This document shows positions 26,846 to 37,088 of a DNA stretch of 64,000 nt, in pieces (position 1 is the first letter of the stretch; each line of letters starts with the position of its first letter). The translations under genes and the position numbers were made by a program. The stretch covers positions 1,550,001-1,614,000 of the forward strand of contig NZ_AP027365.1 in assembly GCF_030295995.1 (NCBI RefSeq). The letters run 5' to 3'. The stretch is from Thalassotalea hakodatensis. GTDB taxonomy: Bacteria; Pseudomonadota; Gammaproteobacteria; Enterobacterales; Alteromonadaceae. The notes below the pieces were generated by a model. It saw only the letters and a list, made by a program, of their open reading frames with translations, was not told the DNA's origin and ran no database searches.

Positions 26846-26866
26846 AGCTTGCTACCGTTATTTTTC
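26828..26866 (+). terminator. Terminator overlapping the end of the 48-codon gene
   Basis: AACGGTAGCA (26828-26837) and TGCTACCGTT (26850-26859) form a perfect 10-bp stem followed by ATTTTT. The stop codon TAA (26843-26845) lies in the 12-base loop. Confidence 0.9.
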
Positions 26867-27043
26867 ATCTGTACTTTCATCTTCACCTTTATTCTATTAC
26901 CCACCTTCTATTACCTTATATAAAGTGTCGAATAAAATTTACATATTATTACATTCTATCTTTTGTTATTTTTAGTCTTTCTTTAACAGCACATTAACAA
27001 TTTGCTACATTGATTATACTACGATAAAAAAAAGGGAATAATA

Positions 27044-29782
27044 ATGTTAAAAAAATGGTGTAAACCGTCACAAATAGCCATTGCTGCTTCTATTTGTATT
27101 ACCACACTTTCGCCATCGGCCTTTGCCGATAAAATTAAACAAGTGACTTCGGTAGAAGGGATTTCTGAATACCGCCTAGATAATGGATTACAAGTACTGT
27201 TGTTTCCAGATAATACGAAAGAAACTGTCACTGTTAATGTTACTTACCACGTTGGCTCTAAACATGAAAACTATGGTGAGACGGGTATGGCTCATTTGTT
27301 AGAGCATCTTGTCTTTAAAGGCACGCCAAAGCACAAAGATATTCCTGCAGAATTAAGTTCTCATGGTGCAAGACCAAATGGCACCACGTGGACCGATCGT
27401 ACTAACTACTTTGAAACCTTTGCTGCCACAGAAGAGAACATCGACTGGGCATTGAGCATGGAATCAGATCGTATGGTTAATTCGTTCATTGCCAAAAAAG
27501 ATTTGGACAGTGAAATGACTGTGGTACGTAATGAATTTGAACGTGGTGAAAACAACCCGTTTAGAATTACCTTACAACGTATGTTGGCAGCAGCATATGA
27601 ATGGCATAATTATGGTAAGTCTACTATTGGCGCTCGAGCAGATTTAGAAAATGTGCCAATTGACCGTTTACAAGCTTTCTACCGTAAATATTATCAACCA
27701 GATAACGCCACATTAACTGTCGCAGGTAAGTTTGATGTAGATACGATGTTGGAAAAAATCAACGCAACGTTTGGTAAAATTGCTAAACCAACACGCGTGA
27801 TTCAACCGTTATATACCCGTGAACCCGCACAAGACGGTGAACGCTATGTGACGGTACGCCGTGTAGGTGATGCACAAATGATTGGTGCTGTTTATCATGT
27901 ACCAGCAGGGTCGCATCCTGACTTTGCTGCGATTGATGTATTAAATGAAGTACTTTCAGCGCAGGCAACAGGGCGGTTACATAAATCACTTGTTGAGCAG
28001 AAACTGGCGAGCAACGCGTTTGGTTTTAATTTTCAGTGGGCTGAGCCAGGAGTTGCCATTTTTATGGCAGAAGTAGATAAAGCAAACGATTTAGCGAAAA
28101 CTGAAACTGCACTTATTTCAACGTTAGAAGGTATTAGCGATAAACCAATTACCTCAGAAGAAGTTGAACGAGCCAAACGCACCATTTTAAAAAATACCAA
28201 ATTAGCCTTTAATTCATCAGAGCGTATTGCCATGGAATTAAGTGAATGGCTAGGTATGGGTGATTGGCGTTTACTTTTCTTAAACCGTGATCGTATTGAA
28301 AATGTTACAGTTGAAGATGTCAACCGTGTTGCTGCTAGTTATATTACTCGTAACAACCGAACATTAGGTAAGTTTATTCCTGCTGAAAACCCTGAGCGTG
28401 TTGACATTCCACATGTTGAAAGTGTATCAGCAATGGTCAAAGACTATAAAGGCCGTAAAGCTGTAGCGCAAGGTGAAGCTTTTGAACCATCTCATGATAA
28501 TATTGATGCGCGCACTGAAACGAGTAAATTAGACACTGGTGTGCAAATAGCGTTACTGCCTAAGAAAACACGAGGCGAGTCGGTTGTTGTACAAGTTAAT
28601 TTGCAAATGGGTGACTTACTTTCTTTACAAGGTCTAAATGCTGTTGGTGATGCAACGGGCGCTATGTTAATGCGAGGCACTGAGAATTATACGCGTGAAC
28701 AGCTTAAAGAAGCGTTTGATAAGTTAGAAGCGCAAGTGAGTGTTGGCGGTGGTGATACATATGCGTATGTTACCGTAAATACGACACGAAAAAACTTAGA
28801 TGACACGTTAAAACTCGTTGGTGAAGTACTACAAAAGCCAGCGTTTAGTGAAAAAGAGTTCGAGCTGTACAAGAGTGAAACGAAAGTTGGAATCGAGCAG
28901 CAATTGCAAGATCCACAGCGTATCGCTTTTAAAGCATATTCTCGTCATCAAAGTCCTTTTCCAAAAGGACACCCAAACTATGTACCGACATTTGAAGAAA
29001 TGTTAGCGGCATTAGGTGCTGTAACTTTAGAAGATGTTCGTCAGTTCCATAAAGACTTCTACGGTGCATCTAGTATGCAAATTACTGTCGTAGGTGATTT
29101 TGATGAAGCTGCGACCACTAAAGTATTAGATGAAATGACGACTAACTGGCAAAGTAGTAAGGATTATGCTCGTATTGATAACCCTTACAAAAAACTATCA
29201 AACGAAGCAATGACCTTTGATACTCCAGACAAGGAAAATGCAACCTTTGTCGCATCAATTAGTATTCCTGTTGGACAAAACCACCCTGATGCACCCGCGC
29301 TAACCATGGGGAATTATATGTTAGGTGGTGGTTTCTTAAACAGTCGCTTAGCAACCCGCTTGAGACAAAAAGATGGTTTAAGCTATGGTGCTGGCTCATT
29401 TATAAATATTAGTGATTTTGATGAGCGAGCGTCACTTGGGGCATACGCTATTTGTGCACCGCAAAACTTAGCAAAAGTGGAAGTAGGCTTTAAAGAAGAA
29501 GTTGCGCGTATGCTTAAAGATGGCTTTACCGATGAAGAAGTCGCTGCGGCCAAGTCTGGCATGTTGCAAGGACGTAAAGTGAGTCGTTCTCAAGATCGGG
29601 AACTAGCAGGCAAGCTAAATACAAATCTTCGTTTAGATCGCACGATGCAATTTAGTAAAAAATATGAAGCACAAATTGCGAAGTTAACGGCAGAAGATAT
29701 TAATAACGTGATGCGTAAATACTTATCAGTAGAGGCATTTGCGATTATTAAAGCGGGCGATATGTCGAAAGTTGAAAAATAG
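27044..29782 (+). CDS. M16-family zinc metalloprotease, periplasmic
   Basis: Secreted pitrilysin/insulinase-type peptidase of 912 residues with a signal peptide (about 1-28, cleavage after SAFA). The inverted zinc motif HLLEH is at 84-88, and the downstream glutamate region follows in the first M16 domain. The layout is two M16 halves: an active N-terminal half with M16_C (about 40-470) and an inactive second half (about 500-905, no HxxEH) carrying the conserved R-x-x-x-GLSYGAGSF motif. Bacterial relatives degrade peptides in the periplasm. It is monocistronic, with a strong terminator 38 bp past the stop. Confidence 0.93.
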   Translation: MLKKWCKPSQIAIAASICITTLSPSAFADKIKQVTSVEGISEYRLDNGLQVLLFPDNTKETVTVNVTYHVGSKHENYGETGMAHLLEHLVFKGTPKHKDIPAELSSHGARPNGTTWTDRTNYFETFAATEENIDWALSMESDRMVNSFIAKKDLDSEMTVVRNEFERGENNPFRITLQRMLAAAYEWHNYGKSTIGARADLENVPIDRLQAFYRKYYQPDNATLTVAGKFDVDTMLEKINATFGKIAKPTRVIQPLYTREPAQDGERYVTVRRVGDAQMIGAVYHVPAGSHPDFAAIDVLNEVLSAQATGRLHKSLVEQKLASNAFGFNFQWAEPGVAIFMAEVDKANDLAKTETALISTLEGISDKPITSEEVERAKRTILKNTKLAFNSSERIAMELSEWLGMGDWRLLFLNRDRIENVTVEDVNRVAASYITRNNRTLGKFIPAENPERVDIPHVESVSAMVKDYKGRKAVAQGEAFEPSHDNIDARTETSKLDTGVQIALLPKKTRGESVVVQVNLQMGDLLSLQGLNAVGDATGAMLMRGTENYTREQLKEAFDKLEAQVSVGGGDTYAYVTVNTTRKNLDDTLKLVGEVLQKPAFSEKEFELYKSETKVGIEQQLQDPQRIAFKAYSRHQSPFPKGHPNYVPTFEEMLAALGAVTLEDVRQFHKDFYGASSMQITVVGDFDEAATTKVLDEMTTNWQSSKDYARIDNPYKKLSNEAMTFDTPDKENATFVASISIPVGQNHPDAPALTMGNYMLGGGFLNSRLATRLRQKDGLSYGAGSFINISDFDERASLGAYAICAPQNLAKVEVGFKEEVARMLKDGFTDEEVAAAKSGMLQGRKVSRSQDRELAGKLNTNLRLDRTMQFSKKYEAQIAKLTAEDINNVMRKYLSVEAFAIIKAGDMSKVEK

Positions 29783-29820
29783 ACTTACATATCTTTGCTA
29801 AAAAGGAAGTGCTTAGGCTC

Positions 29821-29850
29821 AATGCCAGTCAGTTAAGCTGACTGGCATTT
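29821..29850 (+). terminator. Rho-independent terminator after the M16 protease
   Basis: AATGCCAGTCAG and CTGACTGGCATT form a perfect 12-bp stem with a TTAAG loop and a following T-run. Confidence 0.93.
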
Positions 29851-29905
29851 TTCTTTTTATCACAACTGCAGAATGTCACGGTTCTTTAAATTTGTTGTTT
29901 ATTGT

Positions 29906-30427
29906 TTAACGCTCAAGTGAAGACTGTTCTTTTAATTTTTGTTTTAACAATTTTTTTTCTTTTCTACGGCGCTTAAAAAAGCTAGAAAGTAAAGCGCTAC
30001 ACTCTGTTGCCATCACGCCTGAGCTAATCTCAATTTGATGATTTAGCTTATCACTATTTGTTAGGTCAAACACCGTTCCTGCACTGCCGGTTTTTTCATC
30101 AGCGCAAGCAAAAACTACCCGTTTAATACGGCTATGAACCAATAACCCAGCACACATCGGGCAGGGTTCTAAGGTGACATATAAGGTGCAATCAAGCATC
30201 CGATAATTTTCTAGTGTTTTACCCGCTTGTCGAATGGCGATCATTTCTGCATGAGCAGAGGGATCATGTTGCATAATCGATTGATTAAAACCTTCACCAA
30301 TAATATTACCGTCAGCAACGACAATTGCACCCACAGGTATTTCATCATGTTGTTCAGCTTTTAACGCTAACGCATAGGCTTTAGCCATAAATTCATGGTC
30401 AATTTCTGTTTGGCTGTATTGCGTCAT
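29906..30427 (-). CDS. tadA: tRNA-specific adenosine deaminase
   Basis: Deaminates A34 of tRNA-Arg(ACG) to inosine. It has 173 residues of cytidine-deaminase fold. The zinc site is His59 with catalytic Glu61 (HAE) plus Cys89 and Cys92 in PCPMC. The C-terminal 25 residues are very basic (KRRRKEKKLLKQKLKE), a usual extension. It starts one base after the hemW stop codon and closes the rdgB-hemW-tadA run. In many Enterobacteria and Vibrio tadA lies elsewhere, near purL or mltF, which is also the case nearby here. Confidence 0.95.
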   Translation of the reverse strand: MTQYSQTEIDHEFMAKAYALALKAEQHDEIPVGAIVVADGNIIGEGFNQSIMQHDPSAHAEMIAIRQAGKTLENYRMLDCTLYVTLEPCPMCAGLLVHSRIKRVVFACADEKTGSAGTVFDLTNSDKLNHQIEISSGVMATECSALLSSFFKRRRKEKKLLKQKLKEQSSLER

Positions 30428-30428
30428 G

Positions 30429-31577
30429 TTACAAAAACTCTTCTAGCAAGCTGTTTAAATACCGGTGGCCGAGCTTTGTCACTTGCCAGTTTCCATTGTG
30501 TTGTTGTAAAAGCCCTTTGTCTAAGGCACGATGCATTTTATCAGACACTGTGCTGAAGGCTAATCCCGTCATCTGTTCAAAGTCGGCTTCATTAAACGCT
30601 GAAAATAACCGTAATCGATTCATCATGAACTCAAAAGGGCGTTCTTCTTTGGCAACCGTTAATAGTTGATCTAAATGTTCACGGCTGGAATCTAAGTAAC
30701 CTTTTGGGTGTTTAACTTTTATCGTGCGATGAATTTGTTGTTTAACGGGGTCCGTTATCTTTCCGTGAGCGCCACAACCTATCCCAAGGTAGTCGCCGTA
30801 TTGCCAATAATTCAGATTATGTTGGCACTCAAAGCCTGGTTTAGCGAAGGCTGAAATCTCATATTGTTGATAGCCAGCATTCGTTAATAGTGCGTTGCCT
30901 TTATCTTGGATATCCCAAAGCGTTTCATCTTCTGGCAGTTTAGGTGGTTTTGAGTAAAAAGCTGTGTTCGGTTCAATGGTGAGTTGATACCAAGAAAGAT
31001 GGGTTGGCGAAATATCGATCGCGGTTTTAATATCATCTAACGCGTTATCAAGTGATTGATTCGGTAAACCATGCATTAAATCTAGGTTGAAGGTATTGAT
31101 GCCACATTCATGGGCGAGTGTCGCTGCTCGTTTAGCTTGATTACTGTCGTGAATACGCCCTAGCTTAATTAATTTGTCAGAAGCAAAACTTTGAACGCCA
31201 ATGGATAAACGAGAAACACCACCTTGGTAAAACCCGATAAATTTATCTGCTTCAACCGTGCCAGGGTTTGCTTCTAAGGTGATTTCAATATCGGCACGGT
31301 GCTCAAATCGTTGTAATACTTGAGACAGTATTGCTGAAATTGCTTCTGCACTGAATAAACTTGGTGTACCTCCGCCAATAAAAATGGAGTGCAAAGGTCT
31401 ATCGTAAAGTGCAAAGCGCTTAATATCAGCGTCAAGATCTTTGATCAATTCTGCAACATAAGCTTGTTCTGGAATATCATGTTTTAATGCATGAGAGTTA
31501 AAATCGCAATAAGGGCATTTTTCAATACACCAAGGTATATGGATATAAAGGGATAAAGGCGGAGCAGTTAACATCAT
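30429..31577 (-). CDS. hemW: Radical SAM heme chaperone HemW
   Basis: Oxygen-independent coproporphyrinogen oxidase-like protein, now known as a heme chaperone that binds heme and a [4Fe-4S] cluster. It has 382 residues. The CxxxCxxC motif is in PWCIEKCPYCDFNSHAL near residues 16-30, followed by the FIGGGTPSLF segment, a TIM-barrel core (LEANPGTVE; RLSIGVQSF; DLMHGLPNQS) and the HemN_C domain. The three-cysteine spacing with F after CD is typical of HemW rather than HemN. It is 6 bp downstream of rdgB. Confidence 0.95.
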   Translation of the reverse strand: MMLTAPPLSLYIHIPWCIEKCPYCDFNSHALKHDIPEQAYVAELIKDLDADIKRFALYDRPLHSIFIGGGTPSLFSAEAISAILSQVLQRFEHRADIEITLEANPGTVEADKFIGFYQGGVSRLSIGVQSFASDKLIKLGRIHDSNQAKRAATLAHECGINTFNLDLMHGLPNQSLDNALDDIKTAIDISPTHLSWYQLTIEPNTAFYSKPPKLPEDETLWDIQDKGNALLTNAGYQQYEISAFAKPGFECQHNLNYWQYGDYLGIGCGAHGKITDPVKQQIHRTIKVKHPKGYLDSSREHLDQLLTVAKEERPFEFMMNRLRLFSAFNEADFEQMTGLAFSTVSDKMHRALDKGLLQQHNGNWQVTKLGHRYLNSLLEEFL

Positions 31578-31583
31578 TGCTGC

Positions 31584-32177
31584 TTATATCGCTTGTAACT
31601 TAGTTGCTAATTGGGCAAGTGCTTTTCCACGATGGCTTATAGTGTTTTTTTCTTCGCGGCTAAGTTGCGCTGAGGTTTTGTGTAATTCTGGTAGCCAAAA
31701 AAGCGGATCATAACCAAAGCCTTGCTCGCCTTGTTGTTCAGTTACAATACTACCTTCCCATACGCCATGGCAAATAAGTGGGGTGGGATCTTCCGCATGC
31801 GCCATATATACCAAGACACAATGAAATCGAGCACTTCGCTCATTTTCAGCAACGTTTTGTAAGGCATTGAGTAACTTTTGATTGTTATCGCTATCATTAG
31901 CGCTTTCGCCAGCATAACGAGCAGAATAAACTCCTGGAGCACCGTTTAAAGCGTCTACTTCTAAACCTGAATCGTCAGCAATCGCAGGCAAACCGGTAAT
32001 ATTTGCAGCATGTCTTGCTTTTATAATCGCATTTTCTACAAATGTTGTGCCTGTTTCGGGCACATCTGGTACATTAAACTCACTTTGTGCTTTTATCACA
32101 AAGCCTTTTTCTGCGAGCAAACTGGCAAGCTCTTTTACTTTACCTTGGTTACCGGTAGCTAAAACGATAGTTGTCAT
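31584..32177 (-). CDS. rdgB: XTP/dITP diphosphatase
   Basis: Nucleotide-pool sanitiser that hydrolyses dITP, XTP and ITP to monophosphates. It has 197 residues of Maf/HAM1 fold. Motifs: [16 protein letters not shown] at the N-terminus, [20 protein letters not shown] (magnesium/base recognition), and [12 protein letters not shown] with [10 protein letters not shown] near the end. It is first of a tight three-gene run. In Shewanella and Vibrio rdgB normally follows the yggT/DUF4426 genes; here those lie about 15 kb away. Confidence 0.96.
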   Translation of the reverse strand: MTTIVLATGNQGKVKELASLLAEKGFVIKAQSEFNVPDVPETGTTFVENAIIKARHAANITGLPAIADDSGLEVDALNGAPGVYSARYAGESANDSDNNQKLLNALQNVAENERSARFHCVLVYMAHAEDPTPLICHGVWEGSIVTEQQGEQGFGYDPLFWLPELHKTSAQLSREEKNTISHRGKALAQLATKLQAI

Positions 32178-32276
32178 CTGTTCAAATACTGCTTAGAAAA
32201 TAAAGCCGGATCATACCCTAATCTGAAAGAATTAGGGAGACTAAAGACGATATTTTGAGAAGGATAGGAAGTAATA

Positions 32277-33167
32277 ATGACGTTAAAAGATAACCTATTA
32301 GGCTTAATGATAATTTTTATTTGGGGCTTTAATTTTGTCGTCATTGCTTGGGGTGTTCAAGATATGCCGCCATTATTAATGGGCGCTGCTCGTTTTTTAT
32401 GTGTTGCGCTGTTAGGTTCATTATTTGTTGCTAAGCCAGGGATACCTTGGCGTTGGATGGCGCTTTATGCAATAACGCTTTGCTTTGGTCAATTTGCATT
32501 GCTGTTTTCTGCGTTGGCATTTGGTATGCCAGCAGGGTTAGCATCTATTGTTTTGCAGTCTCAGGCGTTGTTTACCATTCTATTTTCGATAGTGTTGTTA
32601 AAAGAGCAACTGCATAGAACCCAATTAATAGCCTTAACGATCGCATTTTTCGGCTTGTGGGCGATAAGCAGCGCAGGGCAGTCTACAGATATGACGTTAA
32701 TTGGCTTTATGCTGACCATTGCAGGTGCCATGTCTTGGGCGATTGGTAATATTGTTAACCGTAAAATTACCCAATTAGGTTATCAAGCAAATTTAGGTTT
32801 GGTTGTTTGGTCAGCTTGGATAGCCGTTATTCCTTTTGCGCTTTCAAGTTACTATATTGAAGGGCCAGAAGTGATACTGCAAACGTTTGAAAGCTTTAAT
32901 CTTTCTAGTGCATTAGTGTTACTTTATTTAGCAATAGGCGCATCTATTTTAGGTTATAGCATGTGGGGAGCCTTATTAAGTCGTTATCCTGCTGGTCAAG
33001 TCGCGCCATTAACTTTAGGTGTTCCTGTCGTGGGTATTATGTGTGCGTCGTTTTTTCTTGGTGAAACGCTAAATTCTGGACAAATATTAGGCATACTATT
33101 AGTGATGCTTTCATTGTTTATAAATGCCTTTGGTAAACGACTATTTAATAAAAAGCAATTAGCCTAA
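32277..33167 (+). CDS. EamA-type DMT transporter, O-acetylserine/cysteine exporter-like
   Basis: Inner-membrane exporter-type protein of 296 residues with ten predicted helices in two EamA repeats. The opening (MIIFIWGFNFVVIAWGVQDMPP), the FGMPAGLASIVLQSQALFT stretch and the C-terminal PLTLGVPVVGIMCASFFLGE resemble E. coli EamA (YdeD), an exporter of cysteine-pathway metabolites; the assignment to that subfamily is tentative. It is monocistronic, AAGGATAGGAAG lies before the ATG, and a terminator follows. It marks the left edge of the accessory block between rdgB and DUF4426. Confidence 0.85.
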   Translation: MTLKDNLLGLMIIFIWGFNFVVIAWGVQDMPPLLMGAARFLCVALLGSLFVAKPGIPWRWMALYAITLCFGQFALLFSALAFGMPAGLASIVLQSQALFTILFSIVLLKEQLHRTQLIALTIAFFGLWAISSAGQSTDMTLIGFMLTIAGAMSWAIGNIVNRKITQLGYQANLGLVVWSAWIAVIPFALSSYYIEGPEVILQTFESFNLSSALVLLYLAIGASILGYSMWGALLSRYPAGQVAPLTLGVPVVGIMCASFFLGETLNSGQILGILLVMLSLFINAFGKRLFNKKQLA

Positions 33168-33186
33168 CCGCTGTTAATTTAGCGAT

Positions 33187-33217
33187 AAAAAACGGGCATC
33201 AAATGACGCCCGTTTTG
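33187..33217 (+). terminator. Rho-independent terminator between the exporter gene and putA
   Basis: AAAACGGGC and GCCCGTTTT enclose a 10-base loop; T-rich on both strands, so it may serve both convergent genes. Confidence 0.85.
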
Positions 33218-33251
33218 TCTTGTCTAACATTAAGATTAACATCTTACGATG

Positions 33252-36200
33252 TTAATCTTCTTCAACTAAAGTCATTAAGGAAGTGTTACCGCCTGATGCT
33301 GTTGTATCAATGCTGATGGTTTTCTCCGTTAATAAACGTTGGATCAAATTGTCAAAGTACTCTGAACTGATCACCGGTAATATTGCCCCTTGACGTTCAG
33401 CTAACTTTTCACTGATATAATGCTTACGATCACAAAGACTATCAATAACAACCCCTGAGAGAGCAGGGTGATCTAACAGGGCAGATAAGTGACGTAATCT
33501 GGCCACTTGAAAAACGTTTTTATCAACACCTGTGGCAATAAATTTATCTCTAAAAGCGATGGCTTCATCATAGAATAAATCTGAAACAACTGAGATAACG
33601 GTATTACCTGTCGCTAATGCGGTTACTAATGAAAGTGTCCAAAAGTGAAAACTTGTATTTTTATCAGCAAAACAAATAATATTGCCACGGTTTTCCAAAT
33701 AAAGCGTATTTGATTCACCTGTTGGACCAGGCAATACAGTAGGTTTCTTTAAGCGTTTTTCAATGCTGATTAATTGATCGCGAGCCGCTGCTAGTGTGCG
33801 GTTCAAATCATCGGCAAGGTCATCAACGATATCAACATGTGCAATTTTGGCTAATAATTGACGAACATAAGAGATCCGAGTGTTTAATTCCGTTAAACGC
33901 CAATCCTTTTCTGCCGTATCAGCTTTTTCCATAAATAGGTTTGCTTCAGACTCGGCTTGTTCATTACTCTCTAATGCTTCAACTTGTTCTGGCAACATAT
34001 TGAATTGTTCGGCATCAGGCGTCGCTTTTTCTTTCATCAATCGTGTTAAATAGTTTGGACCGCCAGCTTTTGGCCCGGTGCCTGATAGGCCACGACCACC
34101 AAAAGGTTGAACGCCAACAATTGCGCCAATCATATTACGATTTATATAAATATTGCCTGCACGAGACAGTTTTGCTAATTCAAGGGCACGATGATTGATT
34201 CGTGTATGGACCCCCATGGTTAAACCAAAGCCTGTACTGTTTATTTTATCTACCACATTTTCAATGTCTTCGCCTTTAAAGCGAACCACATGCACACAAG
34301 GACCAAAAACTTCCTTTTTCAATACGCTTATATCATCAATTTCATATAGGCGAGGAGCGAAGAAATAGTGTTCATTGTCAGATAGCTTATCAGTTATCTC
34401 TTGAGCAATTTCACATTGGTATAATAACTTGCCATGTGATTGCATATAGTCGCTATGCGCGTTAAGTGCATCTAGAGCTTTTTGATCAATGACAGGGCCA
34501 ATATCTGTACTTAGCATTGAAGGGTCGCCTATATGTAATTCGGCTAATGCGCCTTTAAGCATGGTAATTACATCGTCGGCTATTTCTTCTTGTAAATATA
34601 ACACGCGCAACGCCGAGCAGCGTTGACCTGCCGATTGAAAGCCTGAAGAAATAATATCATCAACCACTTGCTCAGGTAGTGCGGTTGAATCAACAATCAT
34701 GCAGTTTTGACCACCAGTTTCTGCGATCAAAGGTACTTGATCGCCACCACGCTCTGCTAAGGTTTGTGAAATTCTGGTCCCCGTTTCCGTAGAGCCAGTA
34801 AACATCACTGTTTGTACGCGAGTGTCAGGTACAATAACACTACCCACATCGCTACCTCGCGCGATTACCGCTTGTACAACACCCTCAGGTAAGCCAACTG
34901 ACTTCATTAATCCAATAGTATATAAAGCTATCAAACCAGTTTGCTCTGCAGGTTTCGCTAACACAGTATTGCCGGTTGCGATTGCAGCAGCAACTTGACC
35001 TAAAAATATTGCCAGAGGGAAGTTCCAAGGGCTAATACACAACACCACACCGCGTGGTTCCAATCTATCATCTTCTACGAGTTCTACAGCTCTTTCTGCA
35101 TAGTAACGACAAAAATCAACGGCTTCTCGTACTTCATCAATACCATCTTGTGCTATTTTACCCGCCTCTTTGATACACATGGCGATAAGTTCATTCATGT
35201 GTCGTTCAAGTATATCTGCAATGCGATATAAAAGTGCGGCGCGCTCAGTTACAGGTGTTTGTGACCATGAAGCCAATACGTTTTCTGCAGTATCAATCAT
35301 AGCTAACATATCATCTTTATCGTGAAAATGGTGATATCCGATAATTTCATGATGGTTAGCTGGGTTTTTCACCGGTACTGAATTTTCAGGTAATGCGTCA
35401 CTGTTAAGTAAGTTATTCTCAAACCAGTTATCAAGTGAGGTTTTTAGTGTGGATATTTCGATAATATCATCTAAGTCTACCCCTATTGAGTTATCACGTC
35501 CGTTACCATTTTTATCATGGTATAACGCGACCGGCTTGAGAATTTGATTGTTATATTTATCTTTTAAGCGTTGTGTTTTTTCAACGGGATCTTCAAGCAA
35601 AGATTCAACAGGTTGTGATTCATCCACGATGGCATTTACAAACGAAGAATTTGCGCCATTCTCTAATAAACGACGTACTAAATAGGCGAGTAGATCTTCA
35701 TGATGACCAACAGGTGCATAAATACGACATTGGATACTTTCTCCTGAAACGATTTGATCGTAAAGCGAGTCGCCCATGCCATGTAAGCATTGAAATTCAA
35801 AGCCTTCTTTATCATCACCAGCAAGCTCTACAATAGTTGCTGCGGTGTAGGCATTATGTGTGGCAAATTGTGGGTAAATAGTATCACGGTAATCTAACAG
35901 TTTATTAGCACAAGCGTGATAAGAAACATCAGTGGAAGATTTACGTGTAAACACGGGAAAATGAAGATGACCGTCTTTTTGCGTATTTTTAATCTCAGTA
36001 TCCCAGTACGCCCCTTTAACTAAACGTACCATCATTTTGCGGTTTGTTCGTAATGTTAAACTGCGTAACCATTCTACGACCCAAAGTGCGCGTTTTTGAT
36101 AGGATTGCAATGCAATACCAAAACCATTCCAGTCACCTAAATCGTTATCACTAAAGACTGCTTCAATGATATCGAGTGAAATATCTAAGCGTTCTGATTC

Positions 36201-37088
36201 TTCAGCATCAACGGTTAGGCCGATGTTATAGCGTTTAGCTTGTAAACATAGGGTTTTAAGTTTTGGAACGATTTCAGCTAAAACACGTTCTTTATGGCTA
36301 AACTCGTAACGTGGATGTATCGCTGACAGTTTTACAGAAATACCGGGTACCTTACGTGGGTCATTTTTACCTGAGGCTTGAGCAATTGAACCAATAGTTT
36401 CTATTGCTTGTTGATAAGAGGCTAAGTATCGTTGAGCATCTTCCATGGTGCGAGCACCTTCGCCAAGCATATCGTAAGAATATACATAGCCATTTTGTTC
36501 TTTAGTGGCTGCACGCTCAGTTGCTGCTTCAATGGTTTCGCCCATTACAAACTGTTTACCCATGATTTTCATGGCATAGTTCATTGATTTACGAATAACA
36601 GGTTCGCCAAGACGACCGATGGTTTTTTTCAGTAGACCAAAGTTATCTTGCTTGCGCTTGTCTGCATAATTCACCATAGAACCCGTAATTAATAGTCCCC
36701 ATGATGAAGCATTCACAAACAAAGATTCACTACTGCCAAGGTGAGAGCTCCATTTACCTTGCGAAATTTTGTCTCGAATTAAGGCATCTTGTGTATGTTT
36801 ATCTGGAACACGTAGTAACGCTTCAGCTAAACACATAAGTACTACACCCTCTTCACTAGAAAGAGAATACTCATTTAAAAGTGCATCTATGGCTCCATTG
36901 CCTTCTTGGTCTTCACGGATTTTTAAGACCATTTTACGAGCGCGTTCCCAAGCTCGACTTCGTGCACTTACGTTAACTTCTGCAATCGGTAGAATATGAT
37001 CTACTGCTATATTTTCATCGATGCGATAAAACTCACGGATTTTCTGACGAATGGGACAGTCAGAGAATAACGAACCATTAAAAAGCAT
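33252..37088 (-). CDS. putA: Bifunctional proline dehydrogenase / P5C dehydrogenase PutA
   Basis: Oxidises proline to glutamate in two steps, FAD-dependent proline dehydrogenase then NAD-dependent glutamate-semialdehyde dehydrogenase. It has 1278 residues: an arm and PRODH barrel (about 80-500, with VDAEESERLD and RLVKGAYWDTE), an ALDH domain (about 590-1020) with catalytic Cys near residue 824 in GQRCSALR, and a C-terminal ALDH-like lid domain (about 1060-1278). The ribbon-helix-helix DNA-binding domain that begins E. coli PutA is absent, so it should not repress its own operon (type B architecture). putP lies just upstream on the same strand. Confidence 0.96.
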   Translation of the reverse strand: MLFNGSLFSDCPIRQKIREFYRIDENIAVDHILPIAEVNVSARSRAWERARKMVLKIREDQEGNGAIDALLNEYSLSSEEGVVLMCLAEALLRVPDKHTQDALIRDKISQGKWSSHLGSSESLFVNASSWGLLITGSMVNYADKRKQDNFGLLKKTIGRLGEPVIRKSMNYAMKIMGKQFVMGETIEAATERAATKEQNGYVYSYDMLGEGARTMEDAQRYLASYQQAIETIGSIAQASGKNDPRKVPGISVKLSAIHPRYEFSHKERVLAEIVPKLKTLCLQAKRYNIGLTVDAEESERLDISLDIIEAVFSDNDLGDWNGFGIALQSYQKRALWVVEWLRSLTLRTNRKMMVRLVKGAYWDTEIKNTQKDGHLHFPVFTRKSSTDVSYHACANKLLDYRDTIYPQFATHNAYTAATIVELAGDDKEGFEFQCLHGMGDSLYDQIVSGESIQCRIYAPVGHHEDLLAYLVRRLLENGANSSFVNAIVDESQPVESLLEDPVEKTQRLKDKYNNQILKPVALYHDKNGNGRDNSIGVDLDDIIEISTLKTSLDNWFENNLLNSDALPENSVPVKNPANHHEIIGYHHFHDKDDMLAMIDTAENVLASWSQTPVTERAALLYRIADILERHMNELIAMCIKEAGKIAQDGIDEVREAVDFCRYYAERAVELVEDDRLEPRGVVLCISPWNFPLAIFLGQVAAAIATGNTVLAKPAEQTGLIALYTIGLMKSVGLPEGVVQAVIARGSDVGSVIVPDTRVQTVMFTGSTETGTRISQTLAERGGDQVPLIAETGGQNCMIVDSTALPEQVVDDIISSGFQSAGQRCSALRVLYLQEEIADDVITMLKGALAELHIGDPSMLSTDIGPVIDQKALDALNAHSDYMQSHGKLLYQCEIAQEITDKLSDNEHYFFAPRLYEIDDISVLKKEVFGPCVHVVRFKGEDIENVVDKINSTGFGLTMGVHTRINHRALELAKLSRAGNIYINRNMIGAIVGVQPFGGRGLSGTGPKAGGPNYLTRLMKEKATPDAEQFNMLPEQVEALESNEQAESEANLFMEKADTAEKDWRLTELNTRISYVRQLLAKIAHVDIVDDLADDLNRTLAAARDQLISIEKRLKKPTVLPGPTGESNTLYLENRGNIICFADKNTSFHFWTLSLVTALATGNTVISVVSDLFYDEAIAFRDKFIATGVDKNVFQVARLRHLSALLDHPALSGVVIDSLCDRKHYISEKLAERQGAILPVISSEYFDNLIQRLLTEKTISIDTTASGGNTSLMTLVEED

